Assembly: GCA_964016885.1 (NCBI GenBank)
Contig: OZ024743.1
Coordinates: forward strand, 172,342,154 to 172,406,153
Length of the DNA: 64,000 bases
DNA from: Eledone cirrhosa
Taxonomy: Eukaryota > Mollusca > Cephalopoda > Octopoda > Eledonidae
Reading direction: 5' to 3'
Under the pieces are notes generated by a model. That model did not search any database. It saw only the letters and a program-made list of their open reading frames with translations, and was not told the DNA's origin. Of the stretch, positions 1 through 10,296 are shown one piece after another. Within the stretch, counting starts at the first letter, position 1, and each line of letters opens with the position of its first letter. Position numbers and translations under genes: made by a program.

Positions 1-122
1 AAGATCAGTAGTAAACAGCAGACGAAGAGAAATTTTTCTTCTCTTGTTTACGTCCCGATTACCTTCTAACACTTCATTTTCAGTAACCACACAGCCTCTC
101 TTCTTTACATGTGTGTATATAT

Positions 123-158
123 ATATGCAGGAGGAGGTAATTCAGGATGGTCAGGTAG

Positions 159-226
<68 letters not shown>

Positions 227-262
227 CTACCTGACCATCCTGAATTACCTCCTCCTGCATAT
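123..262. repeat. AT microsatellite inside a 40-bp perfect inverted repeat
   Basis: The arms at 123-162 and 223-262 are exact reverse complements (left arm core GCAGGAGGAGGTAATTCAGG), and the 60 bp between them is pure (AT)n, itself self-complementary. The whole 140 bp is therefore one palindrome able to form a long hairpin or cruciform. No coding function is visible; the Tyr-Ile repeat translation is only the dinucleotide. The structure could come from replication slippage or a fold-back duplication, or be an assembly artefact at an AT tract. Confidence 0.9.
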
Positions 263-769
263 TAACTCTCTAAAAAGGGAAATCATATCAAACCCCAGAC
301 TACAATTTGCCTCCATTATGGACCAACCAAACGCTCTTGCCATAATAACACATTTTGAACTGCTTATCCTCAAGAACTATGCCTGTAAATAATGATATTC
401 TTTCTTTCCCATTACCTTATCATGTTCCAAATCACCCCTTTTTTTCTTTTTCTTTTTACTTCAAAAACCTTGTTTGTAAATAATATTATTCTTTCTTTCC
501 GATTTCCTTACCATGTTCAACATCACATTATTTCCTCTCCAACATTTTATACCAATACAAATTTCCCCCCTTTGATAATGCATAAAATACTGAAACCGGT
601 AATAGACAATTATTAAATAGATAAATAAATAAATAAATAAATAAATGTTATATATAATAAATAAATTGTTAATTAATAAATAAATTAACTAATACCATAA
701 CACTTCACACAAAGTAAATCATTTTGTTCTAACCCAGAAAAAATAGAAAAAATTAAAAGGAAAAAATAT
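263..769. other. AT-rich gene-free stretch with a 60-bp direct duplication
   Basis: No open frame with recognisable content. Segments at about 384-446 and 472-534 are diverged direct copies (both contain GTAAATAAT, then ATTCTTTCTTTCC and CATGTTC). Positions 575-612 contain CTGAAACCGGTAAT, similar to the end of the inverted arms near 58.1 kb, so this may be an old Penelope-associated tail. An imperfect TAAA/AAAT run follows at 615-690. Confidence 0.5.
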
Positions 770-804
770 ATTTTTCTTCCTAATAATCGTCTTTTTCTCC
801 CTAT

Positions 805-890
<86 letters not shown>

Positions 891-923
891 ATAGGGAGAA
901 AAAGACGATTATTAGGAAGAAAA

Positions 924-958
<35 letters not shown>
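770..958. repeat. Second AT microsatellite hairpin, followed by another AT tract
   Basis: Arms at about 771-808 and 885-923 are reverse complements (core CTAATAATCGTC against GACGATTATTAG). They differ only in an A/T homopolymer and enclose about 75 bp of (AT)n. A further (AT)n run occupies 926-958. The design matches the hairpin at 123-262, but the arms are unrelated in sequence. Confidence 0.88.
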
Positions 959-962
<4 letters not shown>

Positions 963-1279
963 GTCGAACACTGGAAGGTAATATCCGTAGTGGTAGAGCA
1001 CTCAGTCCAAGGGACGAGTTAGGTAGAAGTGGTTACACAACCGTTAGTTCACCATACCGAGAACAATTGTTTCACCTTCGCGGATCTTCAGCTCGGGATG
1101 TATATGGTTATAGGAACAGGAAGGACAACCGTACGAACGCGCATGCGCAGAAACACGGTCACTTCACACAGGCAATAGTAGACTGCGTGTGGGGGGGTGT
1201 AAGGGAGCTAACTGCGAAAGTCCGGAAAGTTTTTTGGTTGAAAATAAAATAAAAAATTTCAAAATAAAATTCCAAAGAA
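959..1279. other. Gene-free stretch, unassigned
   Basis: More GC-rich than its surroundings and with no recognisable protein. A short piece near 985-1005 (TAGTGGTAGAGCACTCAG) looks like a tRNA A box, but I find no matching B box or cloverleaf. Confidence 0.4.
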
Positions 1280-1609
1280 TCAGTCTGGAGCCTTGTAGTT
1301 ATGCAATAGATGTTTGGTGACGTGTGGACAACGTGTGAAAATTTCACTTCTCGTGTTTAGGCAATCACTATTGCGTAATCTCTTTAGGATAGTTATTCGT
1401 TCGTCAATACATAAGCCACACGTCGGATTTCCCCTTGCGTATGGCTTGGACTTAGTGATGGCTTTCCATTGAATGGAGTACCCTATACTTGAGTCCTTGA
1501 GGGACCATACGTGGCTCCCGAGTTTCGTGGATGAACGTCTGTCTGGGTATCTGAAGGTAGACTGGTGGTTCAGGAAACGCTCCTTGAATCGGCCCTCCAC
1601 CATGCCCAC
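1280..1609 (-). pseudogene. Penelope-like element endonuclease tail (left arm)
   Basis: The minus strand encodes about 110 residues that look like the C-terminal GIY-YIG endonuclease part of a Penelope-like retroelement. It shows the FKERF..H..TFRY segment, STKL..HVW.LKD, IQWKAI and the Cys pair in CGLC, followed by a Leu-Asn/Arg-Glu tail with CPH. The GIY and YIG strands that should precede this are absent, as is the RT, so only the last third of the endonuclease remains. It ends head-to-head with a near-identical copy on the plus strand. Family assignment rests on remembered domain patterns and was not searched. Confidence 0.7.
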
Positions 1610-1843
1610 AGGAGGTCAAATCCTATGTGGGCATGGTGGAGGGCCGATTCAAGGAGCGTTTCCTGAACCACCAGTCTACCTTCAGATACTCGGACAGACG
1701 TTCATCCACGAAACTCGCGAGCCATGTATGGTCCTTCAAGGACTCAAGTATAGGGTACTTCATTCAATGGAAAGCCATCACTAAGTCCAAGCCATACGCA
1801 AGGGGAAATCCGACGTGTGGCTTATGTATTGACGAACGAATAG
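1395..1843. repeat. Large inverted repeat, about 216-bp arms with a 15-bp spacer
   Basis: Arms at 1395-1610 and 1626-1843 are reverse complements with only scattered substitutions. Both encode the same Penelope endonuclease fragment, pointing away from each other. The spacer is 1611-1625. Similarity stops at 1395 on the left and about 1843 on the right, where each arm runs into different DNA. Penelope-like elements are known for partial copies in inverted arrangement, which is the simplest explanation. Confidence 0.88.
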
Positions 1844-1950
1844 TTTGCGAGAATTTTCATGCAGGTTATTCTTGGAGTAATAGTAGTGAAGCAATTGTTA
1901 ATACTGTAAATAAAACTCTTTTTGTTCTGCCGACCATGTTATTCTTCACT
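1627..1950 (+). pseudogene. Penelope-like element endonuclease tail (right arm)
   Basis: This is the plus-strand partner of the fragment at 1280-1609. About 72 residues are nearly identical (FKERFLNHQSTFRY to CGLCIDERI). After about 1850 the frame continues into unrelated sequence and then the AT microsatellite, so the end is not native. The stretch 1884-1935, containing CAATTGTTAATACTGTAAAT, has a close relative at 55570-55620 and may be a Penelope terminal module. Confidence 0.68.
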
Positions 1951-1953
1951 CTT

Positions 1954-1957
<4 letters not shown>

Positions 1958-2038
<81 letters not shown>

Positions 2039-2345
2039 ATATATATATATTATATGTATATATATATATTATGTGTGTTTATATGTGTATTTTATATATA
2101 TATATATGTACATGTATGTATATATTTTATATATATATGTATATATATATGTATTTTATATATATATATGTATGTATGGTTTATGTGTGTATGTATATAT
2201 TTTATATATATATACATATATATTTTATATATATATGTATTTTATATGTATATATATATTTTATATATATATATACTTGTGCGTACATATATATATATAT
2301 ACACACCTGTATGGATTTGTGTGTGTAGATGTGTGTGTGTCTGAG
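1958..2345. repeat. AT/TG compound microsatellite
   Basis: A pure (AT)n run from about 1958 to 2020 grades into mixed TATA, TGTA and TTTTATAT units and ends in GTGT. Long open frames here are only Tyr-Ile repeats. No regulatory or coding role can be supported. Confidence 0.9.
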
Positions 2346-2622
2346 GGAGGTAGATGTGAGTGTATGTACAAGTCAACCAACATAAGCCTTTTATTTCTAA
2401 ATTTTCTAAACTATCTAAGTATTTGACTCTAACCATTATTTTAAATATTACCACCCCACATTAATTCCTCAATTTGTATGTGTGGATGTGTGTGTGTATG
2501 GGGAGGTAGGTGTAAGTGTACGTGCAAGCCAACCTACATAAGTCTTTTTATTTGTAAATTTTCTACTCTAACCATAATTTTCAGTAGCACCACTCCACAT
2601 AAATTCCTCAAATAAGAATGAC
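2318..2622. repeat. Tandem duplication of a roughly 150-bp unit
   Basis: Unit 1 (about 2318-2475) and unit 2 (about 2479-2622) align end to end: a GTGTGTG start, GGGAGGTAG, AAGTCAACCAACATAA (AAGCCAACCTACATAA in unit 2), then ACTCTAACCAT and ATTCCTCAA. Unit 2 lacks a short stretch. No coding content. Confidence 0.85.
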
Positions 2623-2880
2623 CTGTAGTATCTATTTCATACTATTAACCTTAATTAAATATATATCTGACCAGGAATGCTTTTTGTGAAAACCTGTCAT
2701 ATGGAACTATTGTCATTTTGCCAACACCATATGCCTATTTGAGGTCAAATACCAACCCTACTAGCATCTACAAACTGACCAATGAGAATTAAGACTATTC
2801 CTGCTGACAACATTAAATTATTCCTAACAAGCTCATATGTCCCAAGGCTCTGATACCATCAACACTATACACACAGAGCT
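2623..2880. other. Gene-free stretch, unassigned
   Basis: No recognised gene or repeat. It lies directly upstream of the hammerhead-like motif and may be part of the same Penelope-derived tail. Confidence 0.4.
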
Positions 2881-2968
2881 GGCATATCTAAGAACTGGCT
2901 AACTGCCTGATGAGGTCATAGCCATTCAATGGCTATCATCGAAATATATATAGCAGTAAATAAACGAT
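2881..2968 (+). ncRNA. Hammerhead-ribozyme-like motif, copy 1
   Basis: The conserved hammerhead core is present: CTGATGA at 2907-2913 and GAAA at 2941-2944. Between them is a 12-bp stem II (GGTCATAGCCAT against ATGGCTATCATC) with one C-C mismatch and a 3-base loop. The TATAT after GAAA could pair with the ATATC at 2884-2888 as a short stem III with C as cleavage base. I do not find a convincing stem I, so activity is doubtful. Two relatives lie at 14.5 and 15.4 kb. Penelope-like elements are known to carry hammerheads, which fits the neighbourhood. Confidence 0.5.
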
Positions 2969-3111
2969 TATGAGTTCATGCAATTGACTTATGTTTCGTC
3001 ACTATTATAACTCCGGGACTTATATCTTCGTTGAGTGCTCCCTATCCGCATACTAAAGTCTACGATTTCACAGAACTTTTGTTTACCGAATTCGCAGACC
3101 AGATTAATAAC

Positions 3112-3169
3112 ACACATATATATATATATATTTATTAAAATAACAGATTAATAACATATATATATATAT

Positions 3170-3229
<60 letters not shown>

Positions 3230-3260
3230 ATGTATCTATATATGTGTGTATGTATATACA
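3112..3260. repeat. AT microsatellites
   Basis: Runs of (AT)n at 3114-3130, 3154-3176 and 3185-3220, then a TG/TA mix to 3260. They abut the degraded 5' end of element A1. Confidence 0.9.
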
Positions 3261-3272
3261 AGCACCAATTCT

Positions 3273-5573
3273 AATTTTCTGTTATATCGCTCAAATATGC
3301 AATTTTGTATTATAAATTTTATATTAAAAAAATAAAATGGTTATATATGGAAGAAAACCCCCTCTGTCTACACTATATAGAACAGCCAAATAACAGCAAT
3401 TTTACCAAAGCCACAAACTAGATACACCACCTATCCCATCACCCCTCTGTGTACATTAAATACAACAGCCAGGTAACGGCAATTTCACCACCACCACCAC
3501 CAATCCCAGCATAATAATAATAATTACTATTATTGTATCTCAAGTTTTCTCAAAATGTTTAATTCAAATATTAAGATAATATGTCAACACATATATTAAA
3601 CATACGCGACAAACCGCATAGATATACAGATCAAACAAACCCATACTACTACAGCCTATTCAACAGAACTCAGTAACGACAATGCCATCACTATATTCAC
3701 CGCCGCCACAACTACATTATTGCTACCACTATCCCATCACTATAGTCACCGCCGCCACCACTCCTTCATTGCTACCACCACTATTCCCCACTATCTTCTG
3801 TTAACTTAAGAAAGTGGAAGGTGGTGGTATCACTAGACAAGGGAGAGGCTAGCAAAAGATATAAATGGACTGACTTAGTGACCCGGTCAAACGTCAACGA
3901 CTATGGTACTGCTGGCTCTCCCCTTCCCCACGAACAATAGAAAAAGCGCCAGCACCAGCACTGACATAGCCAACATTAAAAACAGGCAACTTCAACAAAA
4001 AGTATATTATATTATTAATAATAATTTCATTCTTAAGCCACGCAATGCTCACATTAGGGAACCACTCATGATAATAACAATTTAAAAAAACAACAAAAAA
4101 GAAAACCCGTGACCAAGAAATACCGAGATGGCGGCCGGCGGGGAATAGCCGTGTCTCTAGGGGAGGACGACCCCTCTAGTCTTGGTTGACACTCGTCCTA
4201 GAAGTGGTAACACGAAATGATTACCCCTTGGCGGTTAAGGATAAAACGCGACAAAATAAAGTAAATGTTAAATGATAAAATCTCATACCGGATCGGCCGT
4301 CACCCGGGTCAAAAAGGGCCGCGTCCCTCAGAGAGGAACCAGACTGGGGTCGAAAAATCAGCTAGTGGTTCAAACCTTCCCATCACTTCGGAGCTGGAGA
4401 CCTCCCATAACCGGAATACTCCTACTGTTGGCCCTCCATGCTCACCACCAAGAAGTCCAAAGAAAAAGAGAGAAAAATGGTCAAGGGAAGACAATAAAGA
4501 AGTTCTTAAGGCTTTCTTCAATGTACTACCCATCAAATAGATCGAAAACAGAACAGACATATATCAACTGGAAAAAGAAACATCCCGAAAACAGAGGCTA
4601 TATTGACAGTAACAAACTAGCCAATATGCGAAGAAATATTGTAAAAAAAAGTTACTAACTGATTTAGAAATTGATCAGATCAAGCTATTAGCACAAAGTC
4701 AGCGAAGGCAATTTGAAACATGTGTCAGTGAAAACGAGGTAAATTGTAACACTTCGAATCCCAGGGTTGGGGCGGAATCACTGACAACCGAACAAATTAA
4801 AGAAAGGATCGAAAAAGTGGAGGGAGGGCATGCTCATGATAAAACTCAAAATGAAAACAATGAGATCGTAAATTATAAAGAAATGAATGAGAATGAATTT
4901 GCCAACTTGAAGGATGAAATTATGATCGAATGGATGAAAGAATCTGACATGGGGGAACGAGACACTCTCCCTAAGATCCAGAACTCCAAACAGAACCAAA
5001 GATAATACACAAGACTAACATAATTCTCAAAAACATTATCATCACAAACAAACTAAACATTACTGATTTAAATCATCTCTATTATGCATCAGCTAAAGTC
5101 ACCATTCACTTATGTGGAGTGAAGATGAAAAAACAAAGGAATTCCCACAAGAAACCTACTTGGCAAGAGAACATCAATCGCCAAATAAACCTTCTCCGAT
5201 CTGACATAGAAATTTTAACAAACTACAAAGTAGGTGAACATGTTAAACAAACTAAACTTAGAAAATGGAAAAGAAAACACAGTATAAAATCAACAAGTGA
5301 CATAGACATGCTGATAGAAATAATCAAGCAAGAAAGTGTGGCCAAAGCTGCTCGTTTAAGACGCTTTGAAGAACGATCTAGATTCTATAAGGACAATAAT
5401 ATGTTCAAAAACAACCAAAGAAACTTCTACAGAAAAATTGGCAAGTCAACAATAACTGCTAAATCAATACCACCCAAGGAGGAAGTGCAAGAATTCTGGG
5501 AAAAGATCTGGGTCGAAGAAAAAGTTCATAATATACATGCCATATGGATAGACAGACAAATGAAAGATACACC
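3273..5573 (+). mobile_element. Family A retrotransposon copy A1 (5' UTR plus ORF start, 3' part missing)
   Basis: The stretch from about 3273 aligns with the family A 5' UTR seen in A3 (reverse complement of 27645-28580), including the CACCACCACC-rich tract near 3488 and the GATGGCGGCCGGCGGGG block at 4127. The ORF begins at 4265. At about 5573 the sequence switches from the middle of the ORF (codons for the QMKDT region) into the 5' UTR of A2, so RT and endonuclease are absent. The outermost 5' bases are missing, with AT repeats in their place. Confidence 0.85.
4265..5573 (+). pseudogene. Family A ORF, N-terminal third only, frameshifted
   Basis: The sequence starts MLNDKISYRIGRHPGQKGPR, matching A2 at 6491. 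It carries the Myb-like stretch (KREKWSRED) and the charged coiled-coil-like linker. Small indels near 4510 and 4640 and near 5000 break the frame into pieces (4265-4540, 4272-4658, 4817-5005, 5119-5586). The final piece corresponds to the linker just before the RT and is cut at the A2 junction. It cannot make a working protein. Confidence 0.85.
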
Positions 5574-6193
5574 ATCACTACAGTAATATGATCACATCAC
5601 CACCACCACTGCCTCGGTATCGACATCACCACCACCACTGTCTCAGTATCGATACCGCCGCTACTGTCTCCCACATCTCCACGCTGGCTGCTGCCACCAC
5701 ATTATAGAATTACTATTATAGAATTACTATTATTATTGTCTCAAATTTTAAAAAAAAAATGTTTAATTCCAATTTTACGGGAATATGTCAACACAAAATA
5801 TAATAAAAATATATATTAAACATACGAACACAAACTCATAGATACTACATATCAGTAACCACAACGCCACCGCTGCCACCACCCCACCCCATCCATCATT
5901 GCTACCACAATCCCATCGTCGCCGCCACCACTCCTTCAATGCTACCACCACTATTCCCCTGTTAACATGAGAGAGAAAGGGGAAGGTGGCGGTATCACTA
6001 GACAAGGGAGAGGCTAGCAAAAGATATAAATAGATTGACTTAGTGACCTGGCCACCGGACAAACGTCAACATCAACAACTATGGGACTGCTGGCTCACCC
6101 CTTCCTCACCAACAATATAAAAAGCCCCGGCACCACCACCGACATAGCCAACAACAATAACAGCCAACTACAACAAAAAGTATATTATATTAT

Positions 6194-6245
6194 TGTAATG
6201 CACTGGGTGATTGCTGGCCTTGTGCCTGGAGTGGAGACAATTATT
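6194..6245 (+). repeat. SINE 3'-end fragment inside the A2 5' UTR
   Basis: About 50 bp (GTAATGCACTGGGTGATTGC and on to CCTTGTGCC..GTGGAGACAATTATTA) match the last 50 bp of the tRNA-derived SINE at 22450-22505. A1 lacks it at the same place, where ATTATTAATAAT is continuous. The left junction is also present in A5 (around 50229-50260), so the insertion is ancestral to an A2/A5 subfamily. Confidence 0.8.
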
Positions 6246-6490
6246 AATAATTTCATTCTTAAGCCACGCAATGCTCACATTAAGGAACCACTCATGATAA
6301 TAACAATTTAAAAAAACAACAAAAAGAAAACCCCGTGACCAAGAAATACCGGGATGGCGGCCGGCGGGGAATAGCCGTGTCTCTAGGGGAGAACGACCCC
6401 TCTAGTCTTGGTTGACACTCGTTCTTGAAGTGGTAACACGAAATGATTACCCCTTGGCGGATAAGGATAAAACGCGACAAAATAAAGTAA

Positions 6491-9400
6491 ATGTCTAATG
6501 ATAAAATCTCATACCGGATCGGCCGTCACCCGGGTCAAAAAGGGCCGCGTCCCTCAGAGAGGAACCAGACTGAGGTCGAAAAATCAGCTAATGGTTCAAA
6601 CCTTCCCATCACTTCGGAGCTGGAGACCTCCCATAACCGGAATACTCCTACTGTTGGCCCTCCATGCTCACCACCAAGAAATCCAAAGAAAAAGAGAGAA
6701 AAATGGTCAAGGGAAGATAATAAAGAAGTCCTTGAGGCTTTCTACACTGCCATGTACTACCCATCAAATACATCGAATACAGAACAGACATATATCAACT
6801 GGAAAAAGAAACATCCCGAAAACAGAGGCTATATTGACAGTAACAAACTAGCCAATATACGAAGAAATATTGTAAGAAAAAAGTTACTAACTGATATAGA
6901 AATTGATCAGATCAAGCTATTAGCACAAAGTCAGCGAAGGGAAAATGAAACATGTGTCAGTGAAAACGAGGTAAACTGTAACACTTCGGATCCCAGGGTT
7001 GGGGCGGAATCACTGGCAACAGAACAATTTAAAGAAAGGATCGAAAAAGTGGAGGGTGTGCATGCTCAGGATGAAACTCCAAATGAAAATAATGAGATCG
7101 TAAATGATAAAGAAATGAATGAGAATGAACTTGCCAACTTGAAGGATGAAATTATGATCGAATGGATGAAAATGAAAGAATCTGACATGGGGCAACGAGA
7201 CACCCTCCCTAAGATCCAGAACTCCAAACAGAACCAAAAGATAATACACAAGACTAACATAATTCTCAAAAACATTATCATCACAAACAAACTAAACATT
7301 ACTGATTTAAATCATCTCTATTATGCATCGGCTAAAGTCACCACTCACTTATGTGGAGTGAAGATGAAAAAACAAAGGAATTCCCACAAGAAATCTACTT
7401 GGCAAGAGAACATCAATCGCCAGATAAACCTTCTCCGATCTGACATAGAAATTTTAACAAACTATAAAGTAGGTGAACATGTTAAACAAACTAAACTTAG
7501 AAAATTGAAAAAAAAGTACAGTATAAAATCAACATGTGACATAGACATGCTGATAGAAATAATCAAGCAAAAAGTGTTGGCCAAAGCTGCTCGTATAAGG
7601 CGCTTTGAAAAACGATCTAGATTCTATAAGGACAATAATATGTTCAAAAACAACCAAAGAAACTTCTACAGAAAAATTGGTAAGTCAACAATAACTGCTA
7701 AATCAATACCACCCAAGGAGGAAGTGCAAGAATTCTGGGAAAAGATCTGGGCCGAAGAAAAAGTTCATAACATACATGCCCCATGGATAGACAGACAAAT
7801 GAAAGATACAGCTCACCTTGAGGAACAAACATGGGAAAATATAACAGTTGAACAGTTGCGCTTGGCTCTAAGAAAAACCAGCAAATGGAAATCCCCAGGA
7901 AAAGACAAAATACAAAACTTTTGGATAAATGCCTTCACAGAGTCTCATGAGCTGTTAGCCCAACTTTACAATGAAATAGTTAAGGAGCCAGAAAAGATAC
8001 CTTCATGGCTAGTTAACGGCATTACATTCCTGCTTCCGAAGAATGATGAGACAAACAATCCCAAAAATTACAGACCGATAACTTGCTTGACCACAATGTA
8101 TAACATTTTAACATCAGTCCTGACTGAATACAGATATGACCACCTGATAACAAATGACCTATTTCCCATTGAACAGAAAGGGTGTAAACGAGGCTCAAAT
8201 GGCTGTAAGGATCAGCTTTTGGTTAACAAAATGATACTGGAAGATTGTCATAATAGACACAAAAATCTATCGATTGCTTGGATAGATTATAAAAAAGCAT
8301 TTGATAGTTTGCCACACAGTTGGATTGAAAAATGTTTAGAGATTTTCAAAATATCCCCCGTTGTCAGGAGGTTTTTGTCATTCAGTATGAAGACATGGAA
8401 AACGACACTCCTTTTGAATAGTGAAACAAAATCACTGGAAGCTGGAGAAGTTAATATTAATTGTGGAATTTTTCAGGGTGACTCTTTATCACCGCTTTTA
8501 TTCTGCATCGCACTTATACCATTAAGTAAAATGCTCAATGAAACAAAACATGGATATAAAGTCTATGACAAAACCATTAATCACCTGTTCTACATGGATG
8601 ACCTGAAACTATTTGCAAAAAATGATGAACAATTGCAAGGGCTATTATCCACTGTGAAGCAGTTCAGTGATGACATTAGAAGGAGTTTGGACTAGATAAA
8701 TGCGCCAAATCAACGTTCACCAGAGGAAAGCTGCTGAAGAGTTCAGACATTAATCTTGATCGGGGGAACGTGATAAGAGAACTTGATCAAGAAAAAACTT
8801 ACAAATATCTAGGTGTTTGTGAAGGAGACGGAATCAAGCACTCGACAATGAGGGAAAGGATAAGGAAGGAATGTTACCGCAGAGTAAGATCAATCATAAG
8901 AACGGAATTGAATGCAAGGAATAGGATCGATGCCATAAACACGCTTGCCATACCAGTAGTAACCTACAGTTACAATGTCATCAACTGGTCAAGCACAGAG
9001 ATCCGTAGGCTCGATACAAACATTCGAAAATTCTTAACCATGCACAGAATGCATCACCCTAAGGCAGATATAGATAGAATATATCTCTCTAGGAAAGAAG
9101 GAGGACGTGGGTTAATCCAGTTAGACATTGCGTTGAAAACTGCAACAATTGGATTATCTACATATCTAAGGGAATCACAAGATTGGATGATCAAACTCGT
9201 TTTGAAACACGAAGCACCAAAAGATCATATTCCATTACAAAAGATGCACAAAGATACAGTAATGGACTACAAATTTCAGAAGTCCCATTTACTGCTGAAA
9301 TGGAAAACACAGAAAAAGCAAAGCAGGTAAAAGTAACTGCAAAGAAAGAACTGCTACAGAAACTGGCTAAGAAATTGCAAGAAAAACCTCTGTATGGAAA

Positions 9401-10139
9401 ATACCCAGAACGAGCTAACAATCCTGATGTTGACAAAACCTTAACCTGTCAGTGGTTGGCATCCTCTGGACTGAAATCGGAGACTGAAGGACTGATTATA
9501 TCAGCACAAGATCAGTGTCTGCCAACAAAAAATTACCAAGCCAACATAATAAAAAATGGATGCAGCCCATTATGCCGTGTATGCAAAAAACAACCAGAGA
9601 CCATTGACCATATAATTTCAATGTGCAGTCCTATAGCTCCAACCGAATACCTAAACAGGCATGACAGAGCTGCACAATACATACATTGGATAATGTGTAA
9701 GCATTTTGACCTGCCCCATCAAAAGAATTGGTGGGAGCATCAACCACCTCCCACACTTGAAAAAGATCACATCTCAATCTTGTGGAACTTTAGCATCCAA
9801 ACAGACCGAAAAATAGATGCAAACAGACCTGATATAATATTGAAAGACTTTCAAAAGAGGGTATGCCTGCTAATTGATATGTCTGTTCCAATAGACAAGA
9901 ATGTATCTATAAAAACATTTGAAAAATTGAGCAAGTATAAGGACCTGAAGATAGAAATTGGAAAAATGTGGAAATTGAGAACTAAAACAATACCAGTGGT
10001 TGTAGGCGCTCTGGGAATGATACCTAAGGGGTCTAATGATTACTTATCGCAAATCCCAGGAAACCCGCGTATAGGAGAAATACAAAAGATAGTACTAATG
10101 GGAACTGCCCATATACTAAGGAAGATTCTGTCAATATAA
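6491..10139 (+). pseudogene. Family A ORF: Myb-like, RT, CCHC, restriction-like endonuclease (two frameshifts)
   Basis: This retrotransposon polyprotein would nick the target, prime on it and copy its own RNA. In order it shows a Myb-like N-terminus (KREKWSRED..EAFY, then NKLANIRRNIV), a long charged linker, RT motifs (NYRPITCL; motif [11 protein letters not shown] near codon 600; motif B IFQGDSLSPLLF; motif C YMDD near codon 700), a CCHC finger (CRVC..TIDHIISMC at about 9573) and the endonuclease signature RPDIILKD..LLIDMSVP at about 9822. The full frame would be about 1216 codons. Single-base deletions near 8670 and 9211, by comparison with A4, shift the frame twice. Catalytic motifs are otherwise intact, which points to recent inactivation. 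Confidence 0.9.
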
Positions 10140-10282
10140 GTACATCACAAGTCTAAACACTAAAGATGCATGTGTGAATATGTATGTTCTTTCTTGAACA
10201 TGGCGGACCTTTTTGTCTCTTGAGGTCACTGGTTGTGACTTGGTGATAACTCGTATGAACATAAAGCAAGATAAATGCAACT

Positions 10283-10296
10283 ATAATAATAATAAT
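10283..10296. repeat. TAA microsatellite junction between A2 and C-a
   Basis: Only about four TAA units separate the 3' end of A2 (plus strand) from the 3' end of C-a (minus strand). The two elements therefore meet tail to tail on one short trinucleotide tract. Confidence 0.85.

Larger units (their letters stand above)
5574..10283 (+). mobile_element. Family A retrotransposon copy A2, near full length
   Basis: The 5' UTR is 5574-6490, the ORF 6491-10139 and the 3' UTR 10140-10283. It is R4/Dong-like by its plan of RT followed by a C-terminal restriction-like endonuclease (inference from architecture). The first several hundred 5' bases found in A5 are missing because the element is fused directly to A1. 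The 3' end runs straight into TAATAATAATAAT and then the 3' end of a family C copy on the other strand. The 5' UTR holds a piece of SINE 3' end at about 6194-6245. Confidence 0.88.

Noticed and set aside
44..265. Open frame with a Tyr-Ile run
   Set aside because: It is the translation of (AT)n and its palindromic flank; other AT tracts give the same pattern at 1627-2426.
980..1080. Possible tRNA gene (TAGTGGTAGAGCACTCAG resembles an A box)
   Set aside because: No B box at the right distance and no cloverleaf can be drawn.
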